Of a DNA stretch of 49,412 nucleotides, positions 42,439 to 49,118 are shown one piece after another. Each line of letters starts with the position of its first letter. Position 1 is the stretch's first letter. Origin of the DNA: Candidatus Roizmanbacteria bacterium RIFCSPLOWO2_01_FULL_35_13 (GTDB lineage Bacteria > Patescibacteriota > Microgenomatia > UBA1406 > GWC2-37-13); NCBI GenBank assembly GCA_001789635.1, contig MGAF01000052.1, forward strand, positions 12,308 to 61,719. Reading direction: 5' to 3'. Below the pieces are notes generated by a model, which was given only the letters and a program-made list of their open reading frames with translations, was not told where the DNA came from and did not search any database. The position numbers and the translations under genes were made by a program.

Positions 42439-42732
42439 ATGAATAAAAGTTATTCTTCTTTCCCTGTAATTAATCCAGAACAAATGGCAGAAAAAGGAGA
42501 AGAAATTTATAGTGCCGAAAAAGATAGACTGGAAAAAGAAAATAAAGGGAAGTTTTTGGCAATTGAAGTAGATTCGGGCAAATATTTTATCGGAAAAGAC
42601 CAAATGGAAGCTTTTCGAAAAGCCAGAAAAAAATTTCCTAAAAAAATTTTTTATTTCATCAGAATTGGCTTTCCAGCGGTAGTTAGTCATTCTACTTACA
42701 CAAAACCTTTCATTTATGGAAGCGTTCTTTGA
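42439..42732 (+). CDS. DUF5678-like protein
   Basis: 97 residues. After a helical N-terminal part (NPEQMAEKGEEIYSAEKDRL), KENKGKFLAIEVDSGKYFIG, AFRKARKKFPKKIFYFIRIG gives the DUF5678 pattern, with the basic K-A-R-K-K-F-P-K helix. Compared with the protein at 32506, it has about 30 extra N-terminal residues and a C-terminal extension. It overlaps the aspartyl protease gene by 17 nt. The order is the same as at 32125-32697. Function unknown; see the findings. Confidence 0.72.
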   Translation: MNKSYSSFPVINPEQMAEKGEEIYSAEKDRLEKENKGKFLAIEVDSGKYFIGKDQMEAFRKARKKFPKKIFYFIRIGFPAVVSHSTYTKPFIYGSVL

Positions 42733-43075
42733 TCGAAACGGTCGGCCAAAAATAAGATTAAAAATAAAAGGAAGAAAACAGATAGAAATAGTGGAATCAG
42801 TTATAGACACCGGATTCGACGGATTTCTGAGTTTACCAATTAGTATTGCTGTTACTTTAGGTTTAGAACTCGCAGGAATTCAAAAAGTAGAATATGCAGA
42901 CGGTAGAACCAGTAAAGAATTGGTATTCACTATCGAAGTAAACTTCGATGGTAACTGGAAAAAAGTTTATACCACCTTAACCGAAAGTTATGAAGCACTA
43001 GCTGGAACCGCTTTGCTAAATGAATACGAGGTAAGACTAAACTTCAAAACTCAAAAAATTACTTTCCTAAAATAA
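42716..43075 (+). CDS. Retropepsin-like (clan AA) aspartyl protease
   Basis: 119 residues. IEIVESVIDTGFDGFLSLPI carries the D-T-G motif (D31), and YEALAGTALLNEYEVRLNFK gives the hydrophobic-Gly element near the C-terminus; the length and fold order fit a dimeric single-lobe aspartic protease (AF_0612-like group). It overlaps the DUF5678-like gene by 17 nt. It is a distant relative of the protein at 32125-32502. No signal peptide, so it probably acts in the cytoplasm. Confidence 0.8.
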   Translation: MEAFFDRNGRPKIRLKIKGRKQIEIVESVIDTGFDGFLSLPISIAVTLGLELAGIQKVEYADGRTSKELVFTIEVNFDGNWKKVYTTLTESYEALAGTALLNEYEVRLNFKTQKITFLK

Positions 43076-43124
43076 GATGAAATTTTCAATTTTAAATGTG
43101 GTAGTCACAAAAGTTGTAAAAGTA

Positions 43125-43153
43125 TTGACTTATAGTAATATAGTTGGTATAAT
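43125..43153 (+). promoter_or_regulatory. Sigma-70-type promoter
   Basis: TTGACT-17-TATAAT upstream of the gene at 43174, giving a leader of roughly 14 nt. A second TAAAAT at 43158-43163 lies 10 nt before the ATG. Confidence 0.65.
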
Positions 43154-43173
43154 CGAATAAAATTTAGACTAAT

Positions 43174-43516
43174 ATGACAAACCCAGATCAATTACCCGCA
43201 TTCAATAGACCGATACCAGGGGGGGGATTCAATAGTAAAAAGGGTTCGAGTCAAACATGGATTGCCTGAACCAGCCTCGTTGGAACAAATAGAACCAGTT
43301 GCTACAGCCTTACTAGGAAGCCCTCTTACTTCATTGGACGCTGCCGAATTAGTTTTAAATAGACGTGTAGACGCAAAAGAAAAAATGATCACTCAGATGA
43401 TATTTGGACTAAATACACCAAAAGATAAATTTGCTATGCTATTGATGGAATTTGAAATAGAAAAATCTATGAAAGAAAAAGGAATGTCTGATTTTGGTAC
43501 TAAAAACCCTTTCTAA
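43174..43516 (+). pseudogene. Small hypothetical protein, frame broken at a G8 tract
   Basis: ATG at 43174 opens MTNPDQLPAFNRPIPGGG and then hits a stop after about 30 codons. The next frame, entered at the eight-G run (43219-43226), continues DSIVKRVRVKHGLPEPASLE to KGMSDFGTKNPF and stops at 43516. Removing one G fuses both into a 113-residue protein. A good promoter precedes the ATG, which argues that the fused protein is the real product. A TTG at 43262 opens only the downstream part. No recognised domain; the body is a helical, soluble protein. Same type of break as at 15965. Confidence 0.65.
43219..43226. repeat. G8 homopolymer at a frame break
   Basis: Eight consecutive G in otherwise AT-rich DNA, at codons 16-18 of the gene at 43174. 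Seven would keep the frame open. Confidence 0.85.
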
Positions 43517-43565
43517 AACAATAGCTTCCTAAATTTAGATCAATTCATATTGAACTTATCTTCGC

Positions 43566-43571
43566 TATAAT
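43566..43571 (+). promoter_or_regulatory. -10 box of M23 peptidase gene
   Basis: TATAAT with 6 nt to the ATG at 43578. Confidence 0.5.
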
Positions 43572-43577
43572 TAAAAT

Positions 43578-44747
43578 ATGCTCAAAAAAATAGCCTACCT
43601 AATTATTTTTATTTTCTTTCTTCTAATCACCCAAAATATTTATGCGCAAAATGCCGGCGATGTGGCGAAGAAAATTGAAGAATATCAAAGAAAGCTTACG
43701 GAATTAGGCCGACAAAGAGATTCACTTTCCGCAGAAATCCAATATATGACTCTCCAAATAAATCTGGCGACGCTTAAAATTCAAGAGACCGAGGAAAAAA
43801 TAATTTCCACCCAAAAAGAAGTCGAAATATTAACATCTCGAATTAAAGGCCTTGATACCGCCCTAAATTACTTATCAAAACTCCTACTGAAGAAGATGGT
43901 TGAGGGTTATAAAAATAAACCCGTCTCTTTTTTTGACATTCTTTTTAACAGTCAGAATGCCAATGACTTTATCGGTAAAGTAAAATATCTCAAAACCGCT
44001 CAGGAAAATAATCAAAAACTCCTCCTTCAGGTTCAGGAAACCAAAATTAATTTTGAGGAGCAAAAAAATTTAAGGGAAGAAAAAACAATCGAACTGGCAA
44101 AACTGGAGGCACAACTAACTAATCAAAAGGCCGATCTGGATAATCAGAAAGGAGCCAAGCAAAAAATTCTGAATGTTACTCAAAACGATGAACAGGTTTA
44201 TCAACGGCTACTTCAGCAGGCTAAGGCAGAATATGCCGCTATTCAGGGAATTATCTCCGGAGGCGGAACGGAAACTAAATTGAGAGATGTGGCAAAAGGT
44301 CAAACAATCGCTTCACTTATATCCGGCGCTTCCTGTAATTCCTCAGGTGGTCATCTCCATTTTATAGTTCAGGAAAGCGGAGTCGTATCCAATCCTTTTA
44401 ATTATCTAAAGTCAGTCGATTATAGTAATTGTTCCGGTTCAGGCTGTGGATCATCCGACGGTGACTCATTCAATCCTTCCGGAGGCTGGGACTGGCCACT
44501 AAATCCTGCAATAAAACTTGAACAGGGATATGGCAGTACATGGGCAACGAGAAATACCTGGGCCGGAAGAATCTACAGCTTTCATAATGGAATTGACATT
44601 AACGGTTCTTCAAATAATGTTCTTGCAGTTGCCGATGGTGAATTATACCGCGGGAGCTATGCAGTCGGATGTACCCTGCCCTATGTAAAACTTATTCACA
44701 AAGGATCTAATATCGTTACGTTTTACTTGCACGTTTACTCCCTTTAA
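43578..44747 (+). CDS. Secreted coiled-coil M23 peptidoglycan hydrolase, permuted domain
   Basis: 389 residues. A signal peptide (about 1-23) is followed by a long coiled coil (about 28-215), as in EnvC/PcsB-type hydrolases activated by FtsEX. The M23/LytM domain comes next, but its halves are in reverse order. SGGHLHFIVQESGVVSNPFN (HLH at 259-261), which normally ends the domain, comes first. Then a Gly/Ser/Cys linker leads to WPLNPAIKLEQGYGS, FHNGIDINGSSNN (H336, D340) and IVTFYLHVYSL (H385) at the C-terminus. All metal/catalytic positions are present. This fits a circular permutation. It lies downstream of ftsEX. Confidence 0.82.
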   Translation: MLKKIAYLIIFIFFLLITQNIYAQNAGDVAKKIEEYQRKLTELGRQRDSLSAEIQYMTLQINLATLKIQETEEKIISTQKEVEILTSRIKGLDTALNYLSKLLLKKMVEGYKNKPVSFFDILFNSQNANDFIGKVKYLKTAQENNQKLLLQVQETKINFEEQKNLREEKTIELAKLEAQLTNQKADLDNQKGAKQKILNVTQNDEQVYQRLLQQAKAEYAAIQGIISGGGTETKLRDVAKGQTIASLISGASCNSSGGHLHFIVQESGVVSNPFNYLKSVDYSNCSGSGCGSSDGDSFNPSGGWDWPLNPAIKLEQGYGSTWATRNTWAGRIYSFHNGIDINGSSNNVLAVADGELYRGSYAVGCTLPYVKLIHKGSNIVTFYLHVYSL

Positions 44748-44769
44748 GATTTTTGTCGCTTATAAGCCA

Positions 44770-44798
44770 TTGACACGAATTAGTCTAATGAGTCTAAT
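44770..44798 (+). promoter_or_regulatory. Promoter of lamin-tail gene, near-leaderless
   Basis: TTGACA-17-TCTAAT, with 9 nt to the ATG at 44808. The region is built from repeated CTAAT/AGTCTAAT words. Confidence 0.6.
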
Positions 44799-44807
44799 AA
44801 AACTAAT

Positions 44808-46073
44808 ATGACTAATTGGTTAAATCGAATCATAATTTATTCGATCCTTTTCTTCACTTCTATTTTCTTAACTAATAGTAGTCTGGCTGTAACAACTTCT
44901 ATTTCAAATATTCCTTCATCAATTTCAACCGATTCTTTTACTTTTAAAGTAACCGTGTCAGGAGCCAATTCCGGCATAAATTATCTTAGAGTTGATCTAT
45001 ATAAATCTATATCGTCTAACTATTTTGGTGAAACGTTTAACGGATTGGGATGGTATTCGGAAAGCGACCCAACCCAATATTATTCTATTAATATTGAATC
45101 CGGCTCTGATTGGACCGGAGAAATCCAGGGAAAAATCGGAAGTCCGTCTTCAACTCAATATGACGGGCCCGGAATATATAGATTGCGTGTAAGAAGATAT
45201 ACATCGTCCGGAAATTACAACACGACAGAAGCCAATAACAGTGCAACGGATATAAATATTGACGCTTTATTGTCTACTCCGACTCCTAATCCAACACCTT
45301 TAGATACTCTTCAACCAATAGAAGGCGGTGAACAGTTAATTTCTCCAACCTCAAGCCTACAACCTACAACCTATGAAAATGTATATATATCAGAAGTCAT
45401 GATATATCCGGAAGCTGATAATCACGAATGGATCGAAATATATAATGCCAACGAATTTGAAGTTGTCTTGGATCGTTGGAACATAGATGATCTTGAAAAT
45501 TCCGGCAGTACTCCTAAAGAATTTTCGCTAACTGTTCCGGCAAAAAATTACAATTCATACGATCTTTCTGGTTCCGTATTTAATAATGGCGGTGACAGTG
45601 TAAGACTTTTGGATTTTAATCAAAAAGAAATCGACAGTTTTCAATATGAATCTTCGGAAAAAGGAAAAACTCTTGGCAGAATTACTTTTGATAATGATAA
45701 TTTCTGCTTACAGAAACCATCAAAAAATAATATTAATAACTCCTGTTTAAATCCAATCACAATTGCATCTAAATCAACCATATCACTCTCTCCCACAATT
45801 AATGTGACAAAATCTTCCTTGATAACTTCAGCAATCACTGAAACTTTCTCTACAATTGCTCCAAAAAAATTTTCACTTTTTAATCAGAATCAGTCTATTA
45901 TTTCTGAACCGCTGGAAGAAACAAATGAAGAAGTATTGGGAGCAAACACGGTAAATCAAGTGAACGGCAATACGCAATCTCAGCAATTAATTTCTTCATT
46001 AACATTTACCTCATTTTCTTATTCTGTTCTTTCCATTATCTCCGTCTTAATTAAACTAAAAAGCACTTCTTAA
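44808..46073 (+). CDS. Secreted lamin-tail-domain surface protein
   Basis: 421 residues. A signal peptide (about 1-28) precedes a beta-rich N-terminal domain with YLRVDLYKSISSNYFGETFN, then a Thr/Pro linker (STPTPNPTPLDT). NVYISEVMIYPEADNHEWIE, IYNANEFEVVLDRWNIDD and NGGDSVRLLDFNQKEIDSF are the lamin-tail domain (LTD, PF00932; about residues 180-300). A Ser/Thr-rich stretch and a C-terminal hydrophobic helix (about 395-412) would anchor it. Likely role: surface attachment or scaffolding outside the cell. Confidence 0.82.
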   Translation: MTNWLNRIIIYSILFFTSIFLTNSSLAVTTSISNIPSSISTDSFTFKVTVSGANSGINYLRVDLYKSISSNYFGETFNGLGWYSESDPTQYYSINIESGSDWTGEIQGKIGSPSSTQYDGPGIYRLRVRRYTSSGNYNTTEANNSATDINIDALLSTPTPNPTPLDTLQPIEGGEQLISPTSSLQPTTYENVYISEVMIYPEADNHEWIEIYNANEFEVVLDRWNIDDLENSGSTPKEFSLTVPAKNYNSYDLSGSVFNNGGDSVRLLDFNQKEIDSFQYESSEKGKTLGRITFDNDNFCLQKPSKNNINNSCLNPITIASKSTISLSPTINVTKSSLITSAITETFSTIAPKKFSLFNQNQSIISEPLEETNEEVLGANTVNQVNGNTQSQQLISSLTFTSFSYSVLSIISVLIKLKSTS

Positions 46074-46079
46074 TTATTG

Positions 46080-46085
46080 TATTAT
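46080..46085 (+). promoter_or_regulatory. -10 box for VanZ-like gene
   Basis: TATTAT with 5 nt to the ATG at 46091. Confidence 0.4.
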
Positions 46086-46090
46086 TTTAT

Positions 46091-46492
46091 ATGTCAAAAT
46101 TTAATTCCTTTGCATACTATTGGCTACCTGCAATTATTTGGATGGGGATTATTTTTTATTTTTCTTCCCGACTTAACACTTCTGTAACCGGAGAATTTTT
46201 ATTTGATTTTATATTTTTTAAAAGCCTCCATATTATCGAATATTCAATTCTTTACTTTCTGATGTTCCGTGCTTTTTATTCTATTAACAATTCGCGATTA
46301 ACAATTAACAATAAGTTGCTTTTACCTATTTTCTTCTCTGTTTTCTATGCCTTGTCAGATGAAATACATCAAACGTTTGTCCCAACGAGAGAAGGAAAAA
46401 TCCGGGACGTATTTATTGACACAGCCGGAATATTAATAATGTATATTTATATTAAACACAATATTACTACTCTTAAAAAAATTCTGAAATGA
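46091..46492 (+). CDS. VanZ-like membrane protein
   Basis: 133 residues with about four helices. YWLPAIIWMGIIFYFSSRLN at the start and FYALSDEIHQTFVPTREGKI, RDVFIDTAGILIMYIY near the end are the VanZ (PF04892) signature, including the S-D-E-x-x-Q-x-F and R-x-x-D-x-x-x-D-T-x-G motifs. Function in envelope stress or teicoplanin resistance is known only for some members. Residues about 73-81 (NSRLTINNK) come from an ATTAACAATTAAC-like tandem repeat. Coupled to the CAP gene by an ATGA overlap. Confidence 0.88.
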   Translation: MSKFNSFAYYWLPAIIWMGIIFYFSSRLNTSVTGEFLFDFIFFKSLHIIEYSILYFLMFRAFYSINNSRLTINNKLLLPIFFSVFYALSDEIHQTFVPTREGKIRDVFIDTAGILIMYIYIKHNITTLKKILK

Positions 46493-47370
46493 ACAGTTTA
46501 AAAAATATCCTACAAAATTTATTTATTCCTCATGAAGGAAATAATTATAGAGCAAAATCCCTGCAACTTGATTTTCTAACTTACTATCTTATATTTGCGC
46601 TTTTTTTAACTTTCGGATTTAAAATAGTCGGCAACAAATCGGGTGAGGTTCTTGGATACGCCACCGATATAACAATAGATAAACTTTACCAACTAACTAA
46701 TGGAGTCCGTCAGCAAAATCAATTACCTACTCTGACTTTTAACGGACAGTTGGCAACTGCGGCACAAAAAAAGGCATCTGATATGTTTGCTAAAAACTAT
46801 TGGTCCCACTACGGACCCGATGGAACTACTCCGTGGGACTTCATACTTTCGTCGGGCTACCAATATGAGTTTGCCGGTGAAAATCTGGCGAAAAATTTTC
46901 TGTTCAGCCAGGGAGTAATTGATGCCTGGATGGCATCATCTTCCCATAAGGAAAATATATTAAGAAAAGATTATACCGAAGTAGGATTTGCAATTGTGAA
47001 TGGGGTTCTTAACGGAGAAGAAACCACTTTAGTAGTAGAAATGTTTGGAAGACCTCTTTTAGCTAGTGAGCCGGAAATTCGGCCGATTGCAGTAAAAGCT
47101 GAGTCGCCGAGCGAAACTAAACCGGCAATATCTGAAAAATCCGTAATAATTGCACAAAACTCCACACCCCAATACAACAAAATACGCCAATTTTCTTTTA
47201 ATTCAAGTTTTGTTTTCCTTACTTTTCTACTCTTGGCTTTTGTAATGGATTTATATTTCGCAAATAGACTGCATGTCGTAAGAATTAACGGAAAAAATCT
47301 GGCACATTTGATTTTTATCGGTTTTATTTTTGTCGGAATATTTTTATTAACTAAGGGCGCGATTCTATAA
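46489..47370 (+). CDS. CAP-domain (SCP/PR1-like) membrane-anchored protein
   Basis: 293 residues. One helix (about 29-47) is followed by a CAP domain (about 64-187): LTNGVRQQNQLPTLTFNGQL, YWSHYGPDGTTPWDFILSSG, QYEFAGENLAKNF, AWMASSSHKENILRKDYTEV, with the cavity residues H106, E130 and H152. A linker leads to two C-terminal helices (about 240-257 and 269-291), an uncommon arrangement for YkwD-like proteins. Probably exposed outside the cell. Start overlaps the VanZ stop (ATGA). Confidence 0.88.
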   Translation: MNSLKNILQNLFIPHEGNNYRAKSLQLDFLTYYLIFALFLTFGFKIVGNKSGEVLGYATDITIDKLYQLTNGVRQQNQLPTLTFNGQLATAAQKKASDMFAKNYWSHYGPDGTTPWDFILSSGYQYEFAGENLAKNFLFSQGVIDAWMASSSHKENILRKDYTEVGFAIVNGVLNGEETTLVVEMFGRPLLASEPEIRPIAVKAESPSETKPAISEKSVIIAQNSTPQYNKIRQFSFNSSFVFLTFLLLAFVMDLYFANRLHVVRINGKNLAHLIFIGFIFVGIFLLTKGAIL

Positions 47371-47375
47371 TTATT

Positions 47376-47657
47376 ATGAAACACCTTATGATCTATATTA
47401 AAAAAGAATTTGGTAAAAGTATATTTGATTATCTTCTTCTTATCACTGCGGGTGTTTTATTTCTAATTTCCCTGAATATATTTAAAGGAGAAAGACTTTT
47501 AGAGTTTGTAATTCTTTTTATCTTTATTTCTTTTTATATTCTTTGGGGAATTTATCATCACATTATAGACGATTCACTTCATCTAAAGGTTGTGGTAGAA
47601 TACATGCTGATTGCTTTTACCGTTATGTTCCTTTTAAAAATTATTATACTGCCATGA
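47376..47657 (+). CDS. Small membrane protein
   Basis: 93 residues with three hydrophobic segments: SIFDYLLLITAGVLFLISLN, LLEFVILFIFISFYILWGIY and VVEYMLIAFTVMFLLKIIIL. HHIIDDSLHLK lies between the second and third. No named family recognised. It begins 5 nt after the CAP gene and is probably co-transcribed with it. A palindromic element follows at 47674. Confidence 0.68.
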   Translation: MKHLMIYIKKEFGKSIFDYLLLITAGVLFLISLNIFKGERLLEFVILFIFISFYILWGIYHHIIDDSLHLKVVVEYMLIAFTVMFLLKIIILP

Positions 47658-47673
47658 TGATATTTTCTCTCCT

Positions 47674-47794
47674 GTCATTTCGAGGAAACGAAGTGACCGA
47701 GAAATCTCGCAAAGCATTTTTATATTCTAATTTGTTCGAGAATAGATCCCTCGCTAGAGTTTATCCTAAGCAAAGTCGAAGAACTCGGGATGAC
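47674..47794. repeat. Palindromic element, intergenic
   Basis: 121 bp, GTCATTTCGAGGAAACGAAG to AGAACTCGGGATGAC, the longest copy. An AAGGAGGTG follows directly, so the element abuts a ribosome binding site. Confidence 0.85.
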
Positions 47795-47802
47795 AAGGAG
47801 GT
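47794..47802 (+). promoter_or_regulatory. Strong Shine-Dalgarno of RmlA-like gene
   Basis: AAGGAGGTG at 47795-47803 (approximate), about 5-6 nt before the ATG at 47809. It is the only near-perfect SD I saw; most first genes in operons have none. Confidence 0.75.
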
Positions 47803-47808
47803 GGCAAT

Positions 47809-48549
47809 ATGAAAGGAATGATTTTAGCCGGCGGACTTGCTACACGACTTCGTCCACTGACTCTGGTAACTAATAAACATCTTCTTCCTGTTTACAACAA
47901 GCCAATGATTTATTATCCGATTGAAGCGATGAAATCTATCGGAATAAAGGAAGTTCTTCTTACTACATCTCCCGATCATGCGGGAGATTTTGCAAATTTG
48001 CTTAAGACTGGAGAGCGATTTGATTTAAGACTATATTACGCGGTCCAGCAAAATCCAAAAGGAGGTATTGCTGATGCAATTGCCCTGGGTAAGGAATTTG
48101 CTTCAAATGAACAAATAATAGTAATATTGGGAGACAATATTTTTGATACCAAAAAACTTAAAAAATCAATAAGTAAATATCAACAAAAAAGTAAAGCGGC
48201 CATGATTTTTGGGGTAAAAATGCCGACGCGCGCAAGACAATATGGGGTGATCGAAATTGATAGAAACGGAGTTGTATTATCCATCGAAGAAAAACCTGAA
48301 AATCCTAAATCAGATATTGCCCAAACCGGAATCTATTTGTATGATAATCGGGTATTCGACTTTATTAAAAAACTTAAACCTTCACAAAGAGGAGAACTTG
48401 AAGTCACTGATCTTAATAATGTATATTTAAAAGAAAAATCATTGACCTGTGAATTACTGGATTGGTGGATAGATGCAGGAACCTCCTACGACGAACTGCT
48501 TCGTGCAAACAATCAGGTCGCGGAAAAGGTAAAAAAAGGAGAAATTTAA
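47809..48549 (+). CDS. RmlA-like sugar-1-phosphate nucleotidyltransferase
   Basis: 246 residues. MKGMILAGGLATRLRPLTLV (the G-G-x-G/A-T-R-L nucleotide loop), KHLLPVYNKPMIYYPIEAMK, PKGGIADAIALGKEF, ILGDNIF and EEKPENPKSDIAQTGIYLYD are signatures of glucose-1-phosphate thymidylyltransferases. It is about 45 residues shorter than RmlA, lacking the C-terminal allosteric part, as in archaeal or CPR homologues. It would make an NDP-sugar for the glycan pathway. It has an unusually good ribosome binding site. Confidence 0.87.
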   Translation: MKGMILAGGLATRLRPLTLVTNKHLLPVYNKPMIYYPIEAMKSIGIKEVLLTTSPDHAGDFANLLKTGERFDLRLYYAVQQNPKGGIADAIALGKEFASNEQIIVILGDNIFDTKKLKKSISKYQQKSKAAMIFGVKMPTRARQYGVIEIDRNGVVLSIEEKPENPKSDIAQTGIYLYDNRVFDFIKKLKPSQRGELEVTDLNNVYLKEKSLTCELLDWWIDAGTSYDELLRANNQVAEKVKKGEI

Positions 48550-48554
48550 TTCAT

Positions 48555-48583
48555 TTGACTTTTGCTGATTTTTTTACCACAAT
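48555..48583 (+). promoter_or_regulatory. Promoter of small membrane protein pair
   Basis: TTGACT-17-CACAAT, with 6 nt to the ATG at 48590. Confidence 0.5.
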
Positions 48584-48589
48584 TAACTA

Positions 48590-48856
48590 ATGGATAGTAC
48601 TCAACTTCTTTTAACAGTAGTACTTACTGTAACAACAATTTTATTAGTCGTAATCGGAATTCAATTGGTATTTGTTTTGAAAGAGCTTCGTAAAACTCTT
48701 AAAAAAGTCAACGATATTATTGAAAACTTTGAAAAAATGGGCGTATCGCTGGAACATAGTTTTTCGGAATTAACAGGATTTGCTTCCGGACTTAAAACAA
48801 TTTTTAGAGTTGTAGATTTTTTTCATGCTAAAAAAAACGCTAAATCAAAATCATAA
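48590..48856 (+). CDS. DUF948-like small membrane protein
   Basis: 88 residues. One N-terminal helix (about 5-32, LLLTVVLTVTTILLVVIGIQ) is followed by an amphipathic coiled-coil region (LKELRKTLKKVNDIIENFEK). This layout resembles DUF948 general-stress-like proteins of Firmicutes, which are often paired with YtxH proteins, as here. Function unknown. It overlaps the next gene by 32 nt. Confidence 0.68.
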   Translation: MDSTQLLLTVVLTVTTILLVVIGIQLVFVLKELRKTLKKVNDIIENFEKMGVSLEHSFSELTGFASGLKTIFRVVDFFHAKKNAKSKS

Positions 48857-49118
48857 TAGAAACTCAAACTTGTGGTTAGGCTTTGCCTTTGGTGCAATAT
48901 CTGCAACAACCATAGCTTTTTTTTTGGGGACCAAAAAAGGCCGCGAGATGTTAAAAAAATTACTTGAACTGTCCGAAAACTTAGAAGAAAACGCTATAGT
49001 TATTGCCGAACAGATTGAAGAAGCTATTATGGAAAAAGCCGATAAAGTAAGTGAACAAAAACAGGATAAACCCCTTTTAGGTAATATTCTGGAAAAAATG
49101 AAAATTTTAAGAAATTGA
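48825..49118 (+). CDS. YtxH-like protein
   Basis: 97 residues. SNLWLGFAFGAISATTIAFF, LGTKKGREMLKKLLELSENL is the YtxH pattern: one Gly/Ala-rich helix followed by a P/G-x-x-G-R-E/K motif and a coiled-coil tail. The tail has QIEEAIMEKADKVSEQKQDK. Known only as a stress- or envelope-related small protein family. It overlaps the DUF948-like gene by 32 nt, so the two are translated together. Confidence 0.75.
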   Translation: MLKKTLNQNHNRNSNLWLGFAFGAISATTIAFFLGTKKGREMLKKLLELSENLEENAIVIAEQIEEAIMEKADKVSEQKQDKPLLGNILEKMKILRN

